Shown piece by piece: positions 45,742-54,653 of a DNA stretch of 64,000 nucleotides (its first letter is position 1; each line of letters starts with the position of its first letter). The notes beneath the pieces are model-generated. The model was not told the origin of the DNA, searched no databases, and saw nothing but the letters and a program-made list of their open reading frames with translations. Source of the stretch: Candidatus Heimdallarchaeota archaeon LC_2 (GTDB lineage Archaea > Asgardarchaeota > Heimdallarchaeia > Heimdallarchaeales > Kariarchaeaceae); contig MDVR01000006.1 in assembly GCA_001940725.1 (NCBI GenBank), positions 62,001 to 126,000 of the forward strand, given 5' to 3'. The position numbers were made by a program, and so were the translations under genes.

Positions 45742-46754
45742 TTTGATTTATTTTTGCTTATTAAAATAGTTATTGCTATAATAGAGGTTAACACAATTGC
45801 AATTCCAATTCCTCTTGGGGTTGGTGAGAATACTGCATCCAATAGCTTATCAACAGATTGTAAGTCAAATAAGTTAATGAGCTCAAGATCCGCTGAGTCT
45901 ATTGAAGTCTGTTCAACACCTATTGATGGATCATAGGTTATAATCTCACCTTGAACAAATGACAAAGATAACGATTTGTTAAAATTAGTAGCTAGTACAT
46001 CTATATTGTTACCATCAGCCATAGCATTTTGATCCCATCTAAAGAACATTGGTAGTCTTGGATGGGTTTCTGATATTCTTCTAGTACCAAATTCATTTGG
46101 ATGTTCAGTGGAATTTCCAAATCTTTCTCTTATTATATGCATAGAGCCGATTGTTAAATCATGTAAAACTGCTAAACTTGAAGTTGGTGATAGATAATCA
46201 TATTCAATTATTAATGACCATTTCCAATCGTGTGGCATATTGTCTGTGCTATTAATTTCAATGATCATTTGAAATGAATTATCAATGGAAGTAATTATGT
46301 AGATAACTTCATCTCCAGACTCCATAATAACTACATCATTTAGATTAGTAGAGTCTAATACAAAACCACCTAAAATTATATCATCAGAAGTTAGACCATC
46401 ATTTGTCAAATCTTCAAATTCAACCAATTCAGTTAGTGATACTGATATTTGGTTTTGAAAATCTTTTAGTGTAACATTCCTATTTAGTTCTATTCTCTCA
46501 ATAACTGCATCTATTGGTTTAATTGATAATTCAAGAACTATCGCATCTTCAACGATTACTGTTCCAGAAACATTCACAGCCTGTGAAACACCATCAAATC
46601 CATGATCATGGTGACGATTTGCTGGAGGTCGTCTATCTGGCATATCCCTATTAGGCATATCTCCGGATTGAGCTGAAGCAATTGAAGTCCATGCAAGCCA
46701 AACGGCAAACATTAAAGTCAAAGTAAATAGCAAGCGTTTTTTCATTCGTGCCAT
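45738..46754 (-). CDS. Exported, C-terminally anchored protein with His/Asp-rich N-terminus
   Basis: The 338-residue protein has a clear signal peptide (about residues 5-28, ending ASAQ), and a Pro/Asp/His-rich stretch just after it ('NRHHDHGFDG') that could bind metal. A beta-rich body of about 250 residues and a C-terminal helix (about 313-333) with a basic end follow. I do not recognise the body. It is translationally coupled to a membrane-bound winged-helix regulator, so a sensor role for that regulator is the simplest idea. Confidence 0.7.
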   Translation of the reverse strand: MARMKKRLLFTLTLMFAVWLAWTSIASAQSGDMPNRDMPDRRPPANRHHDHGFDGVSQAVNVSGTVIVEDAIVLELSIKPIDAVIERIELNRNVTLKDFQNQISVSLTELVEFEDLTNDGLTSDDIILGGFVLDSTNLNDVVIMESGDEVIYIITSIDNSFQMIIEINSTDNMPHDWKWSLIIEYDYLSPTSSLAVLHDLTIGSMHIIRERFGNSTEHPNEFGTRRISETHPRLPMFFRWDQNAMADGNNIDVLATNFNKSLSLSFVQGEIITYDPSIGVEQTSIDSADLELINLFDLQSVDKLLDAVFSPTPRGIGIAIVLTSIIAITILISKNKSK

Positions 46755-46839
46755 ATATAATTATTAGTCATTATTATTAAGTAACATTGAGCTAAAATAA
46801 AACTCAAATTTGTATTCTTGATCAAAACCAACAGTTATT

Positions 46840-47130
46840 TCATGCAAAATCGTATTGACTTTGATAATGATTCCAAGAAGTATCTATATCTTTGGAGATT
46901 AAATCTTGTTTTTTAATTCTAGTGTATTTTTTAATTTCTAACTCTCTCCTCATTGCTTTGGATCGATCTTCAAATTTTTCTTCATGAACTAAATTAAAAG
47001 GTAATCGAGATCTGACATATTTCGATCCTCGCTTTTCTGCATGTTGATGCAATCGATTATTGAGATCCTTTGTATAGCCTGTATAGTATGATCCATCTGA
47101 GAGTTGTAAAATATAAACTGAATAATTCAC
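46840..47130 (-). CDS. GIY-YIG nuclease family protein (UPF0213/YhbQ-like)
   Basis: The 96-residue protein is a single GIY-YIG domain: 'VYILQLSDGSYYTGYTKDL' carries the two Tyr-containing strands, followed by N-x-R, 'GSKYVRSRLPFNLVHEE' and the catalytic Glu in 'AMRRELEIKK'. Small proteins of this kind are common as single genes and may act in DNA repair or be remnants of mobile nucleases. No mobile element is seen around it. Confidence 0.92.
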   Translation of the reverse strand: MNYSVYILQLSDGSYYTGYTKDLNNRLHQHAEKRGSKYVRSRLPFNLVHEEKFEDRSKAMRRELEIKKYTRIKKQDLISKDIDTSWNHYQSQYDFA

Positions 47131-47350
47131 AAGATATAATTACTATGGTTGTATTTAAAGATAAATAATATCTGGGTATTTTGAAATGGATGTAAAGATT
47201 GGACAATTGATGATTATACATATCTGGTAAAATTTCATTTATCAAATTTATTTTCCAAATCAACCTTAGGAAACAATTTGCATTATTTCTAACATAATTA
47301 CTTTTTTGATTCAAAAGACAATTTTATACAAATACTATAAGTAATATAGT

Positions 47351-47998
47351 ATGCAAATATTCCAACAAATTTCCAAAGCCTTGGTGGAAGGAGAAGCAGA
47401 TCTCACAATAAAACTGGTTCAAAAATGTATAAATGATAAGATAGATGTTAATCTAATTATTGATGAAGGTCTAGCAGTTGGAATTAAACAAGCTGGTGAT
47501 TATTTTGAAGAAGGGGAATTCTTTCTACCTGAACTGATGCAAGGTGCTGAAATAATGAAATCTGCGATGGATCTACTTAGACCTTTGATCATAGAACAAA
47601 AGGGAGATAAGCCTCAAACAAAAGGTACAGTCGTTATTGGTACTGTTTCTGGTGATATTCATGATATCGGTAAAACATTAGTCGGCTCAATGCTTACTGC
47701 ATCTGGATTTGAAGTGAAGGATCTTGGTGCAGATGTTTCAATTGATCGCTTTATTGAAACTGCAGAAGAATTAAAAGCGGATTTTATTTGCTTATCTGCC
47801 TTATTGACAACTACAATGCTGATTCAACGAGATTTAATACAAGAACTTGAGAATCGCAATCTTAGAGATAAATATATCGTATTTGTTGGAGGAGCACCAA
47901 TTAATCAAAAATGGGCTAATGAAATCAATGCGAATAGATATGCTGAGAATGCTGTTGCCGCTGTGAAATTGGCGACTGAATTAATTCAGAATGGATAA
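47351..47998 (+). CDS. Corrinoid (cobalamin-binding) methyl carrier protein, MtbC/MttC type
   Basis: The protein carries a methyl group on cobalamin between two methyltransferases. The 215 residues comprise a helical cap (about 1-85, with 'EGEFFLPELMQGAEIM') and the B12 domain with D-x-H-x-x-G at residues 102-107 (GDIHDIGK), 'LSALLTTTM' and 'VGGAPINQKWA'. Length and order fit the MtaC/MtbC/MttC family. It is the first gene of a four-gene operon with a homocysteine methyltransferase, a MetH activation-type protein and an MttB-type methyltransferase. Confidence 0.94.
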   Translation: MQIFQQISKALVEGEADLTIKLVQKCINDKIDVNLIIDEGLAVGIKQAGDYFEEGEFFLPELMQGAEIMKSAMDLLRPLIIEQKGDKPQTKGTVVIGTVSGDIHDIGKTLVGSMLTASGFEVKDLGADVSIDRFIETAEELKADFICLSALLTTTMLIQRDLIQELENRNLRDKYIVFVGGAPINQKWANEINANRYAENAVAAVKLATELIQNG

Positions 47999-48018
47999 TT
48001 GGAATTTCAAGGTGAATT

Positions 48019-48909
48019 ATGAGATCCAATTTTATTGATTTTGTTAAAAACTGTCAGCCAGTCATCTTTGATGGAGGAATGGGTACAATGCTGATGAAGA
48101 ACGGAATGAGTGCAGATGATGTTCCTGAATTATGGAATATTGAAAAGAGTGATCTAGTTCAATCAATACATAAACAATATTTTGATGCAGGGGCAAATGT
48201 AGTTTTAACAAATTCCTTTGGTGGATCTGGTCTTAAATTAAAAACGAAGGATTTAGATACCAAAGTTAAGATAATTAATGAAACAGCTGTTGAGAATGTA
48301 AACACGATTCGTCCTAAATCTGGATATATAGCAGGAGATATAGGTCCAAGCGGATTGTTTCTGCCCCCTGTTGGTAATTGTTCGGAAAAAGTGTACTTCA
48401 ACACTTTTCATGAACAAGCTTCTTCACTTATTGCAGCAGGTGTAGATCTCATTGTAATTGAAACAATGTACGATCTGCGCGAAATGGTGCAAGCAGTTAA
48501 AGCAGTAAGAAATATTCATGATTCGATCCCAATAATTGCATCTATGACATTTGACAAGAAAAAACGAGGATTTTTTACCATAATGGGTGATTCGCCTGAG
48601 AAATCGTTCAAGCGACTCGCGCGATCCGGAGTCGATATTGTCGGGGCAAATTGCACATTGGTAAGTTCAGATATGATTGAGTTGTGTGAGATCGCTGTAA
48701 ATCTGACAGATCTTCCACTGATTTTTCAACCCAACGCAGGACAACCACAGATTTCAAGAAAGGATGATAATTTAACTTACTCTCAAACACCAAAAGAGTT
48801 TGCCAATGATATGATTCACATGATTGAGTTGGGCGCGGCTATCGTTGGTGGCTGTTGTGGAACCACCCCTGATTTCACAAAAGAACTTTCCTCGAGGTTA
48901 TTAAAATGA
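48019..48909 (+). CDS. Homocysteine S-methyltransferase-family protein (MetH N-terminal domain-like)
   Basis: The 296-residue barrel matches the first domain of cobalamin-dependent methionine synthase and betaine-homocysteine methyltransferase. It has 'VIFDGGMGTML' at the start, Cys212 in GANC and Cys279-Cys280 in GGCCG as the three zinc ligands, and 'QPNAGQP' between them. It would transfer the methyl group from the corrinoid protein to homocysteine, or to another thiol. A good AAGGTGA site precedes the ATG. It overlaps the next gene by four bases (ATGA). Confidence 0.9.
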   Translation: MRSNFIDFVKNCQPVIFDGGMGTMLMKNGMSADDVPELWNIEKSDLVQSIHKQYFDAGANVVLTNSFGGSGLKLKTKDLDTKVKIINETAVENVNTIRPKSGYIAGDIGPSGLFLPPVGNCSEKVYFNTFHEQASSLIAAGVDLIVIETMYDLREMVQAVKAVRNIHDSIPIIASMTFDKKKRGFFTIMGDSPEKSFKRLARSGVDIVGANCTLVSSDMIELCEIAVNLTDLPLIFQPNAGQPQISRKDDNLTYSQTPKEFANDMIHMIELGAAIVGGCCGTTPDFTKELSSRLLK

Positions 48910-49544
48910 TAATAAATTTCGATTCAGACTTGCCGATCGATATTGGAAGTATAACAAAAATATTATCGGGAGGTCGAAAAACATCCGGTCTTTCGCAAAA
49001 ATCCTTAGATCAAGTCACGATATTGTCTAAAACTGCAAAAAAGCTCTTTCATCCTCGGGTAGTATATGACATATTTGATAAAAACGAATTACCACCTTTA
49101 CCCTATTTCAAAGAAGCAGATCAAGTTGCCTTATCTGTTTGTACTATTGGTGAAGAACTCCCTAACAAGGTAGTATCATTATTCAAAGAGGGGAAATTAG
49201 TTGAGGGGACAATTTTAGATGCAATTGGTTCTATTGCAGCAGATGCATTAGCTGATAAAATAAATGCAAAAATAAATGAATTTGCATCGAAAAATTCGCT
49301 CCAAACAACTTTGCGCTATAGTCCAGGTTATTGTAGTTGGGCTCTTAATGGTCAATCTGTAATTTTTGATTTATTATCGGTAGATTCAATTAAGGTTACG
49401 TTAACAGAGTCTTGTTTGATGGTACCTGTAAAATCTGTTTCCTTTGCAGTTAATATTGGATTAAATGTGAGTAAATCGAATTGGGAGAATCGGTGTAGAA
49501 CGTGCAGAAAGATCTGCGGATACAGGAGATATGATTATGAGTAA
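48906..49544 (+). CDS. MetH activation-domain-like protein (corrinoid reactivation)
   Basis: The 212-residue protein resembles the SAM-binding activation domain of MetH, which rescues inactive cob(II)alamin by reductive methylation. The hallmark R-x-S-P-G-Y occurs in 'LRYSPGYCSW', followed by 'LTESCLMVPVKSVSF'. A C-terminal Cys cluster (CRTCRKIC) is added, as in other stand-alone members, and might hold an Fe-S cluster or a metal. It overlaps both neighbours, which argues for tight co-production. Confidence 0.87.
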   Translation: MIINFDSDLPIDIGSITKILSGGRKTSGLSQKSLDQVTILSKTAKKLFHPRVVYDIFDKNELPPLPYFKEADQVALSVCTIGEELPNKVVSLFKEGKLVEGTILDAIGSIAADALADKINAKINEFASKNSLQTTLRYSPGYCSWALNGQSVIFDLLSVDSIKVTLTESCLMVPVKSVSFAVNIGLNVSKSNWENRCRTCRKICGYRRYDYE

Positions 49545-50991
49545 AAGACCTAAATTAAAAATATTAGAAGATGAATTAGTAAACGAGGTAATTGTTGAAG
49601 CAAAAGATATTCTAGAAACATTAGGAGTGATTGTGGAAAATCAAGAAGGACTTGACTTATTTGCTAAAGAAGGCATTGTTGAAAATGAAAGAGGACGAAT
49701 ACTCATTCCAGCGGATCTAGTTGACAAGTGTTTATCCTATGCCCCAAAGTCAATCAAATTATATAATAGAGAAGGAAAATTAGCTGTTAATTTGGAGGGT
49801 GATAACATATGTTTTGATCCAGGTTCAACGGCTTTGAATATTTTAGATTATGAGACTAACGATTTCAGACTTCCAATAACATCTGATTATGTAAAATATG
49901 CTAGGATCACAGATCAATTAGAACATATTGGAGCTCAGAGTACTTCAATGATATGTTCTGATGTACCAAAAGAGATTGCAGATGCATACAGGCTCTATCT
50001 CTCTTTAGTAAATTGTAGAAAGCCTATCGTGACTGGAACTTTCAAAAAAGAATCATTTGATATAATGAAAGAGATGTTGATTATAATTAGAGGTGATGAA
50101 GAAAAACTCAGAGAAAAACCATTGGCAATCTTTGACAACTGTCCTTCACCACCACTCAGGATAGCGGATCTAGGTTGTCAAAGTATCATAGATTCAGCAC
50201 TTGCAGGAATACCTTCAGAAATAATATCTATGCCGATGATGGGCGCTAACTCCCCCGCAAGTATTTTCGGGGCGGTGGTTCAACATGCTGCCGAAACTAT
50301 TTCTGGTATTGTTATATCCCAACTCACATCCAAAGGAGCACCCGTTATTTGGGGTGGATCTCCATCAGTATTCGATCTGCGTAAAGGAACTACACCCATG
50401 GGAGCAATAGAAACCCATATGATTGATTCAGCATATGCACAAGTAGCCAAGTCATTCCAATTACCTACTCATGCATACATGGGATTAAGTGATTCGAAAG
50501 TTTTGGACATTCAAGCAGGATTTGAAACCGGTATAGGGGCAATAATTGCTGCATTATCCGGAATTAATATGATAAGTGGACCGGGTATGATGGATTTTGA
50601 ATCCAGTTTCTCTCTTGAGAAATTAGTTATTGATAACGATATATGTGGCATGGCATTACGATTAATAAACGGAATTACAAATTATGAGGAAATTATAACT
50701 AAAGAATTACTTGATCAATATGAAACCAAAAAGCAATTGTTATCTCATCCAACAACTCGGAGTCTCTACAAAAGAGAATTTTACTTTCCAAGTAAAGTGG
50801 TTGATCGAGCAACAAGAGATGAAAGTTTAAGATCCAAAACAACGGCTAAACAGCGTGCACATAATATTGTGGAGCAAATGCTTGAATCTCCACAAAATTA
50901 TCCTATCGCCGATGATCAAAATAAGCAATTGGCACAATTAATGAGTTATAACTTGAAAAATTTTGGATTACAACAGTTACCAATTCATTGA
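49531..50991 (+). CDS. MttB/MtgB-family methyltransferase (non-pyrrolysine)
   Basis: These enzymes demethylate trimethylamine or quaternary amines such as glycine betaine and hand the methyl group to a corrinoid protein. The 486 residues read through without an in-frame TAG, so it is not a pyrrolysine-type trimethylamine enzyme. The family core is visible in 'CFDPGSTALNILDY', 'GANSPASIFGAVVQHAAE' and 'SDSKVLDIQAGFETGIGA'. The AGGAG site at 49524-49528 fits the ATG at 49537 (MSKRPKLK) better than the one at 49531. Substrate is unproven; a betaine-like compound is the best guess. Confidence 0.9.
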   Translation: MIMSKRPKLKILEDELVNEVIVEAKDILETLGVIVENQEGLDLFAKEGIVENERGRILIPADLVDKCLSYAPKSIKLYNREGKLAVNLEGDNICFDPGSTALNILDYETNDFRLPITSDYVKYARITDQLEHIGAQSTSMICSDVPKEIADAYRLYLSLVNCRKPIVTGTFKKESFDIMKEMLIIIRGDEEKLREKPLAIFDNCPSPPLRIADLGCQSIIDSALAGIPSEIISMPMMGANSPASIFGAVVQHAAETISGIVISQLTSKGAPVIWGGSPSVFDLRKGTTPMGAIETHMIDSAYAQVAKSFQLPTHAYMGLSDSKVLDIQAGFETGIGAIIAALSGINMISGPGMMDFESSFSLEKLVIDNDICGMALRLINGITNYEEIITKELLDQYETKKQLLSHPTTRSLYKREFYFPSKVVDRATRDESLRSKTTAKQRAHNIVEQMLESPQNYPIADDQNKQLAQLMSYNLKNFGLQQLPIH

Positions 50992-51130
50992 CAAATGTAG
51001 AACCGGTTCTCGTTTGATACTTGCAATTAAATCTTTAAAGATACTCTAATATATTTCAGGTCAAAATTATTCATTAATTATTGTTTGAAAATCTAAATTA
51101 ATTAATCCTAATTAAAATCTAAAAATATAG

Positions 51131-51673
51131 ATGAGTATATCTGATAAAAGATTTAAATCAACAAAAAAGATTGATTTTATCTTTGAATTCTTTCCAGACC
51201 AATTGGAGATTAAACCAGATGAATATGAAAAATTAAATTCAACGATTATTCAAATTTTGGAAAAGGAAAATTCAATAAGAGGGTTGTCAATAGTATCAAT
51301 TCACGGAACACAACCATTTGCGATTGCTAAGTCAAAGGAAGAATTCCAAAAACTTAGTGAAATAAGTTCAGTTGTAGAAGCTTTAAACCCTCAAGAATTT
51401 TTTCAACAAATCAGCGATGAAATAGAATACAGAGGATTAGGTCACTTAACTTTTGATGATTTTGATATATATTTTACAAGAATAAATGATTCATTTGCCG
51501 TTGCACTGCATTTAAGTGATATTAAACTTCAAGTTTTCAAAGCTGCAGAACAACTAATAACCAAAATCAAAGAAACATTTTTAGATGTTTCTCTCAAACC
51601 AAGCTCTAAATTTACAATGAATGATATTAAATCGATTATGGAAAGCAAAATTGATCCTGCAAAAGATGATTAA
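51131..51673 (+). CDS. Roadblock/longin-like small protein
   Basis: The 180-residue soluble protein shows the alternating pattern of a roadblock/longin fold: a helix, the strand 'GLSIVSIHGTQPFAIAKS', a second helix with 'LSEISSVVEALNPQEFFQQI', then strands 'LTFDDFDIYFTRINDSFAVAL' minus the last residue and a final helix. Such domains bind and regulate small GTPases in archaea and eukaryotes. A similar gene follows at 51777 and a Rab-like GTPase lies at 53516. The fold call is by pattern only. Confidence 0.55.
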   Translation: MSISDKRFKSTKKIDFIFEFFPDQLEIKPDEYEKLNSTIIQILEKENSIRGLSIVSIHGTQPFAIAKSKEEFQKLSEISSVVEALNPQEFFQQISDEIEYRGLGHLTFDDFDIYFTRINDSFAVALHLSDIKLQVFKAAEQLITKIKETFLDVSLKPSSKFTMNDIKSIMESKIDPAKDD

Positions 51674-51776
51674 TCTATGTGACAGAGTTCTGCAAATAAT
51701 TGGGTTTTTCATTTTTTGATTGATCATAACTGTCTAGTAGAAGTTATAAAATGGCTTGAAGTAACTATTTTATAGC

Positions 51777-52355
51777 TTGATTGAATTCTTCCAAAAACTT
51801 GAACAATTAGAAGAGGAACTTTTAATTAGAAATGAAGCTGTCCATTTAATTTATATTTTCACAAAGGAAAAATACAATATTTTATCAAGCGTAAAGTTTC
51901 ATAATGCTGAAGATTATGATGTTAGAATTATGGGGGGTTTAGTCGGTACTTTCCAATCTTTTGGAAATTTAAGAAATATAGATGCAATTAACTCTCTTCA
52001 ATTTAATTATCTCAGATTATTATTTACAATTGGTGAGAATTATATTACCGTATTCGCAGTAGATCCAGAACATCCAGATGAATACTATTTCAAGGTGATA
52101 CGATTATTTACAGATTGTTTTTCATTGATCTTAGATACTTCTTTAACTTCTGAAAAGGAGATTATTAGAAATATGATAAATGTATCTCTTGATATGATAT
52201 TTTCTTTAATTTTGGATAGCCACAGTGTCAAGATAGTTTACAATAATGAAGATGAACTTCAAGAGGTTGAAAAGCAAGCCAAAATTGCACTCAATAAAAT
52301 GCTAGAAGAAATTTATAAATCACATGCAAAGTTCTTCAAACGTGTGATTACGTAA
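51777..52355 (+). CDS. Longin-like small protein
   Basis: The 192 residues follow a longin-like order: a strand 'LIYIFTKEKYNILSSVKF', a helix with 'IMGGLVGTFQSFGN', strands 'FNYLRLLFTIGENYITVFAV' and a long helix around 'FKVIRLFTDCFSLIL'. A charged helical tail follows. It starts at TTG (51777) because an in-frame stop lies 12 bases upstream. Position after 51131-51673 and before the GTPase at 53516 supports a role in GTPase regulation or trafficking-like processes. No catalytic residues are evident. Confidence 0.5.
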   Translation: MIEFFQKLEQLEEELLIRNEAVHLIYIFTKEKYNILSSVKFHNAEDYDVRIMGGLVGTFQSFGNLRNIDAINSLQFNYLRLLFTIGENYITVFAVDPEHPDEYYFKVIRLFTDCFSLILDTSLTSEKEIIRNMINVSLDMIFSLILDSHSVKIVYNNEDELQEVEKQAKIALNKMLEEIYKSHAKFFKRVIT

Positions 52356-52364
52356 AAATTTATA

Positions 52365-53264
52365 CTAGATATCTAAATTTCTGAGAAGAATTAATCCACC
52401 AACAAAAGACAATGCGAATAAAATTAATCCTACAATTACATATCTCATTATCTCAGAATTCTTTGGGGTGGGATCCTTTATCAAATGTCTAATGGGTATA
52501 AAAATAATAAATGTTGTTAAGACTGAAATGATTGATTCGGGATAATATTTCAACTTAGCAAAGCTGTATGCCATTATAAGACAAGATGTCATGAATAATG
52601 ATCCTGATAAAATAGCAGCAGATTTAGGTGAAGTTTTAATAGCAATTGTATTTATACCAACTTTGCTATCTCCTTCAATATCATGTATATCTTTCAACAC
52701 TTCGTAACTAAAGAGCAGCAAGGAAATTGAAACAATAAAATATGAATAATCAGAATCAATATCCAAATTAAACACAAATGGTAAAGCAACCAAAACAAAA
52801 ATACCTGATAGGATAACTGTAAGGTTTTTTAGCAAAATAAATCGCTTTGTTGTGAGTGAATAACTTATACCAATGATCACGTTTGCTAACACTAACATAA
52901 CAGCTTGAAGCGAGATCAAGTAACTAATGACTAAGGAAAATAAGGCAAAAATTGTTCCAAGTTTCTGGGCAATTGAAACAGTGATTTTGCCAGAAGAAAT
53001 AGGTCTGTCTGGATGCGAAATCTTATCTTCATTTACATCCAAACTATCATTCCAACTCGAAATCCCAGCCCCAGCGAACCATATGGCTGAGGAAATTAGT
53101 AAAAAATCAGAAAAACTTGTTGATCCAAGAAGGATGAGTGCCATAATCACAGTTCCGCTAATCATTGAAGTCTCAAAGATTCGAAACAAACGTAAAAATG
53201 CAATGAATTTATCTCTTTCTGAGACGATCTGATTTTGCATATTATTATGATACTTATTACTCAT
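52365..53264 (-). CDS. ubiA: UbiA-family prenyltransferase, probably DGGGP synthase
   Basis: UbiA enzymes move a prenyl chain to an acceptor inside the membrane. The archaeal member makes digeranylgeranylglyceryl phosphate for ether lipids. The 299 residues have about eight to nine helices and both Asp-rich motifs: 'NDSLDVNEDKISHPDRPISS' (72-91), where R-P-I-S-S-G is typical for the archaeal lipid branch, and 'DIHDIEGDSKVGINT'. It is inserted on the opposite strand between longin-like genes and a GTPase. Substrate is inferred from the motif type. Confidence 0.88.
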   Translation of the reverse strand: MSNKYHNNMQNQIVSERDKFIAFLRLFRIFETSMISGTVIMALILLGSTSFSDFLLISSAIWFAGAGISSWNDSLDVNEDKISHPDRPISSGKITVSIAQKLGTIFALFSLVISYLISLQAVMLVLANVIIGISYSLTTKRFILLKNLTVILSGIFVLVALPFVFNLDIDSDYSYFIVSISLLLFSYEVLKDIHDIEGDSKVGINTIAIKTSPKSAAILSGSLFMTSCLIMAYSFAKLKYYPESIISVLTTFIIFIPIRHLIKDPTPKNSEIMRYVIVGLILFALSFVGGLILLRNLDI

Positions 53265-53515
53265 AATTTATAGTTTGACTAATCCAAAAATTCATTTTTC
53301 TTATATATGGAATGATACTGATCAATAATTGCTGAAAAATTTTCTTAAGTTTGAAATTTGGGAGATTTCATATATTCTTTTGAGACTTGAAAGTGTAATA
53401 AAGTATATGCTAATACAAAATTAACAAGAATTGAAAAAAAATAAATCAATATTACAATTGATTAGCGAATATTCTTTACAACTATAAATTAAAACTAATC
53501 AGTCGGATAAATTCT

Positions 53516-54637
53516 ATGGCATCCAATGATAAAACTTGGACCTTGAAAATTGTTATATTAGGTGAACCAAGTGTAGGTAAAACAAGCCTTAGACGAAGTT
53601 ATCTTGGAGAGAATTTTGAAGAAAACTACTTGAGCACTATTGGAGCTGATTTTTCTTACAAACAAACATTGCTACCAGAGGGAAAGGTAAATTCTGCCCT
53701 TTGGGATCTTGCAGGTCAAATTTTGTTTAGACAAGTCAACCCTCAATACTTTAGAGGTGCAGCTGGTGCAATGGTGGTCTATGATGTCTGTAATGAGGTT
53801 TCTTTTAATCGAGTCGTTGAATGGGTACAAAAATATTTACAACATTCAGGGAACCATGATGGTCCAATACTAATTATTGGAAATAAAACAGATTTACTTA
53901 TTGGAGAAAATACTAAAGAAGATGCGGAAATAAAACATGCTGAGCTTCTAGATCGCTTAAGAAAAGATTTCCCAAACATTAGTGAATTCTTATCATTTAT
54001 GACTAGTGCAAAAACTGCAAGTTGGGTATCTGATAGTTTTACACAATTGGTAAAATCAATTATTGGTTGGCAGTTATCCATATCTGATCAACCTATCAAA
54101 ATTCCAGAAATGTCAGATATATGGAATTATTTACCTACAGGATATCTAATAGGCAGTCATGATTTTTATGGACCTAAAATGATTGGGAAAGTATCTAAAA
54201 ATAATAATTCAGGCTTTACTAATCAAGAATTAAGTTCAGGAATAAAAGCCAGTACATTGCTTGATTATAATAAAATCAGTTCAATAAAAAATTTAGTTGG
54301 CACTTTTCCATGGACCGATCCAAGTGGGAGTTTCCATTATATTGCTTTTGTTTTGGATAATTCTGTAATTAAAGCAAACAATGCATTATATTTAGTTGGA
54401 TTTGTATCAGACAGAGGAATAGGAGATGTTGTCTCAAGTAATTTAAATATTATTGAAGGATATCTTCACCAAGCAATGAATGACACTATTCATTATTTAT
54501 TAGCCCTTGATGTTGAAATATTTACAAGTACAAATATTACTTTAGATCTAAAATCTGGGCTTGAAAAAACAACAACAATATTAACAAATCTTAGAGAAAA
54601 CATATTCAAAAATATCAGAACTAAAATTAGATTATGA
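53516..54637 (+). CDS. Rab-like GTPase fused to a C-terminal longin/roadblock-like domain
   Basis: Residues 8-185 are a Ras-superfamily G domain: GEPSVGKTS (P-loop, Gly21-Lys22-Thr23), DLAGQ (64-68), NKTD (123-126) and TSAK. Residues about 200-350 are an additional alpha/beta domain starting 'GYLIGSHDFYGPKMIGKVS', with 'WTDPSGSFHYIAFVLDN' and 'ALYLVGFVSDRG'. This resembles longin/roadblock-type GTPase partners. The fusion would place a regulator or self-binding domain on the GTPase itself. No lipid-modification cysteine is present at the end. Confidence 0.87.
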   Translation: MASNDKTWTLKIVILGEPSVGKTSLRRSYLGENFEENYLSTIGADFSYKQTLLPEGKVNSALWDLAGQILFRQVNPQYFRGAAGAMVVYDVCNEVSFNRVVEWVQKYLQHSGNHDGPILIIGNKTDLLIGENTKEDAEIKHAELLDRLRKDFPNISEFLSFMTSAKTASWVSDSFTQLVKSIIGWQLSISDQPIKIPEMSDIWNYLPTGYLIGSHDFYGPKMIGKVSKNNNSGFTNQELSSGIKASTLLDYNKISSIKNLVGTFPWTDPSGSFHYIAFVLDNSVIKANNALYLVGFVSDRGIGDVVSSNLNIIEGYLHQAMNDTIHYLLALDVEIFTSTNITLDLKSGLEKTTTILTNLRENIFKNIRTKIRL

Positions 54638-54653
54638 AATTGGAATCCTGTAA

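Noticed and set aside
49531..50991. Pyrrolysine-containing trimethylamine methyltransferase
   Set aside because: The frame has no in-frame TAG, so it belongs to the non-pyrrolysine branch of the MttB family.
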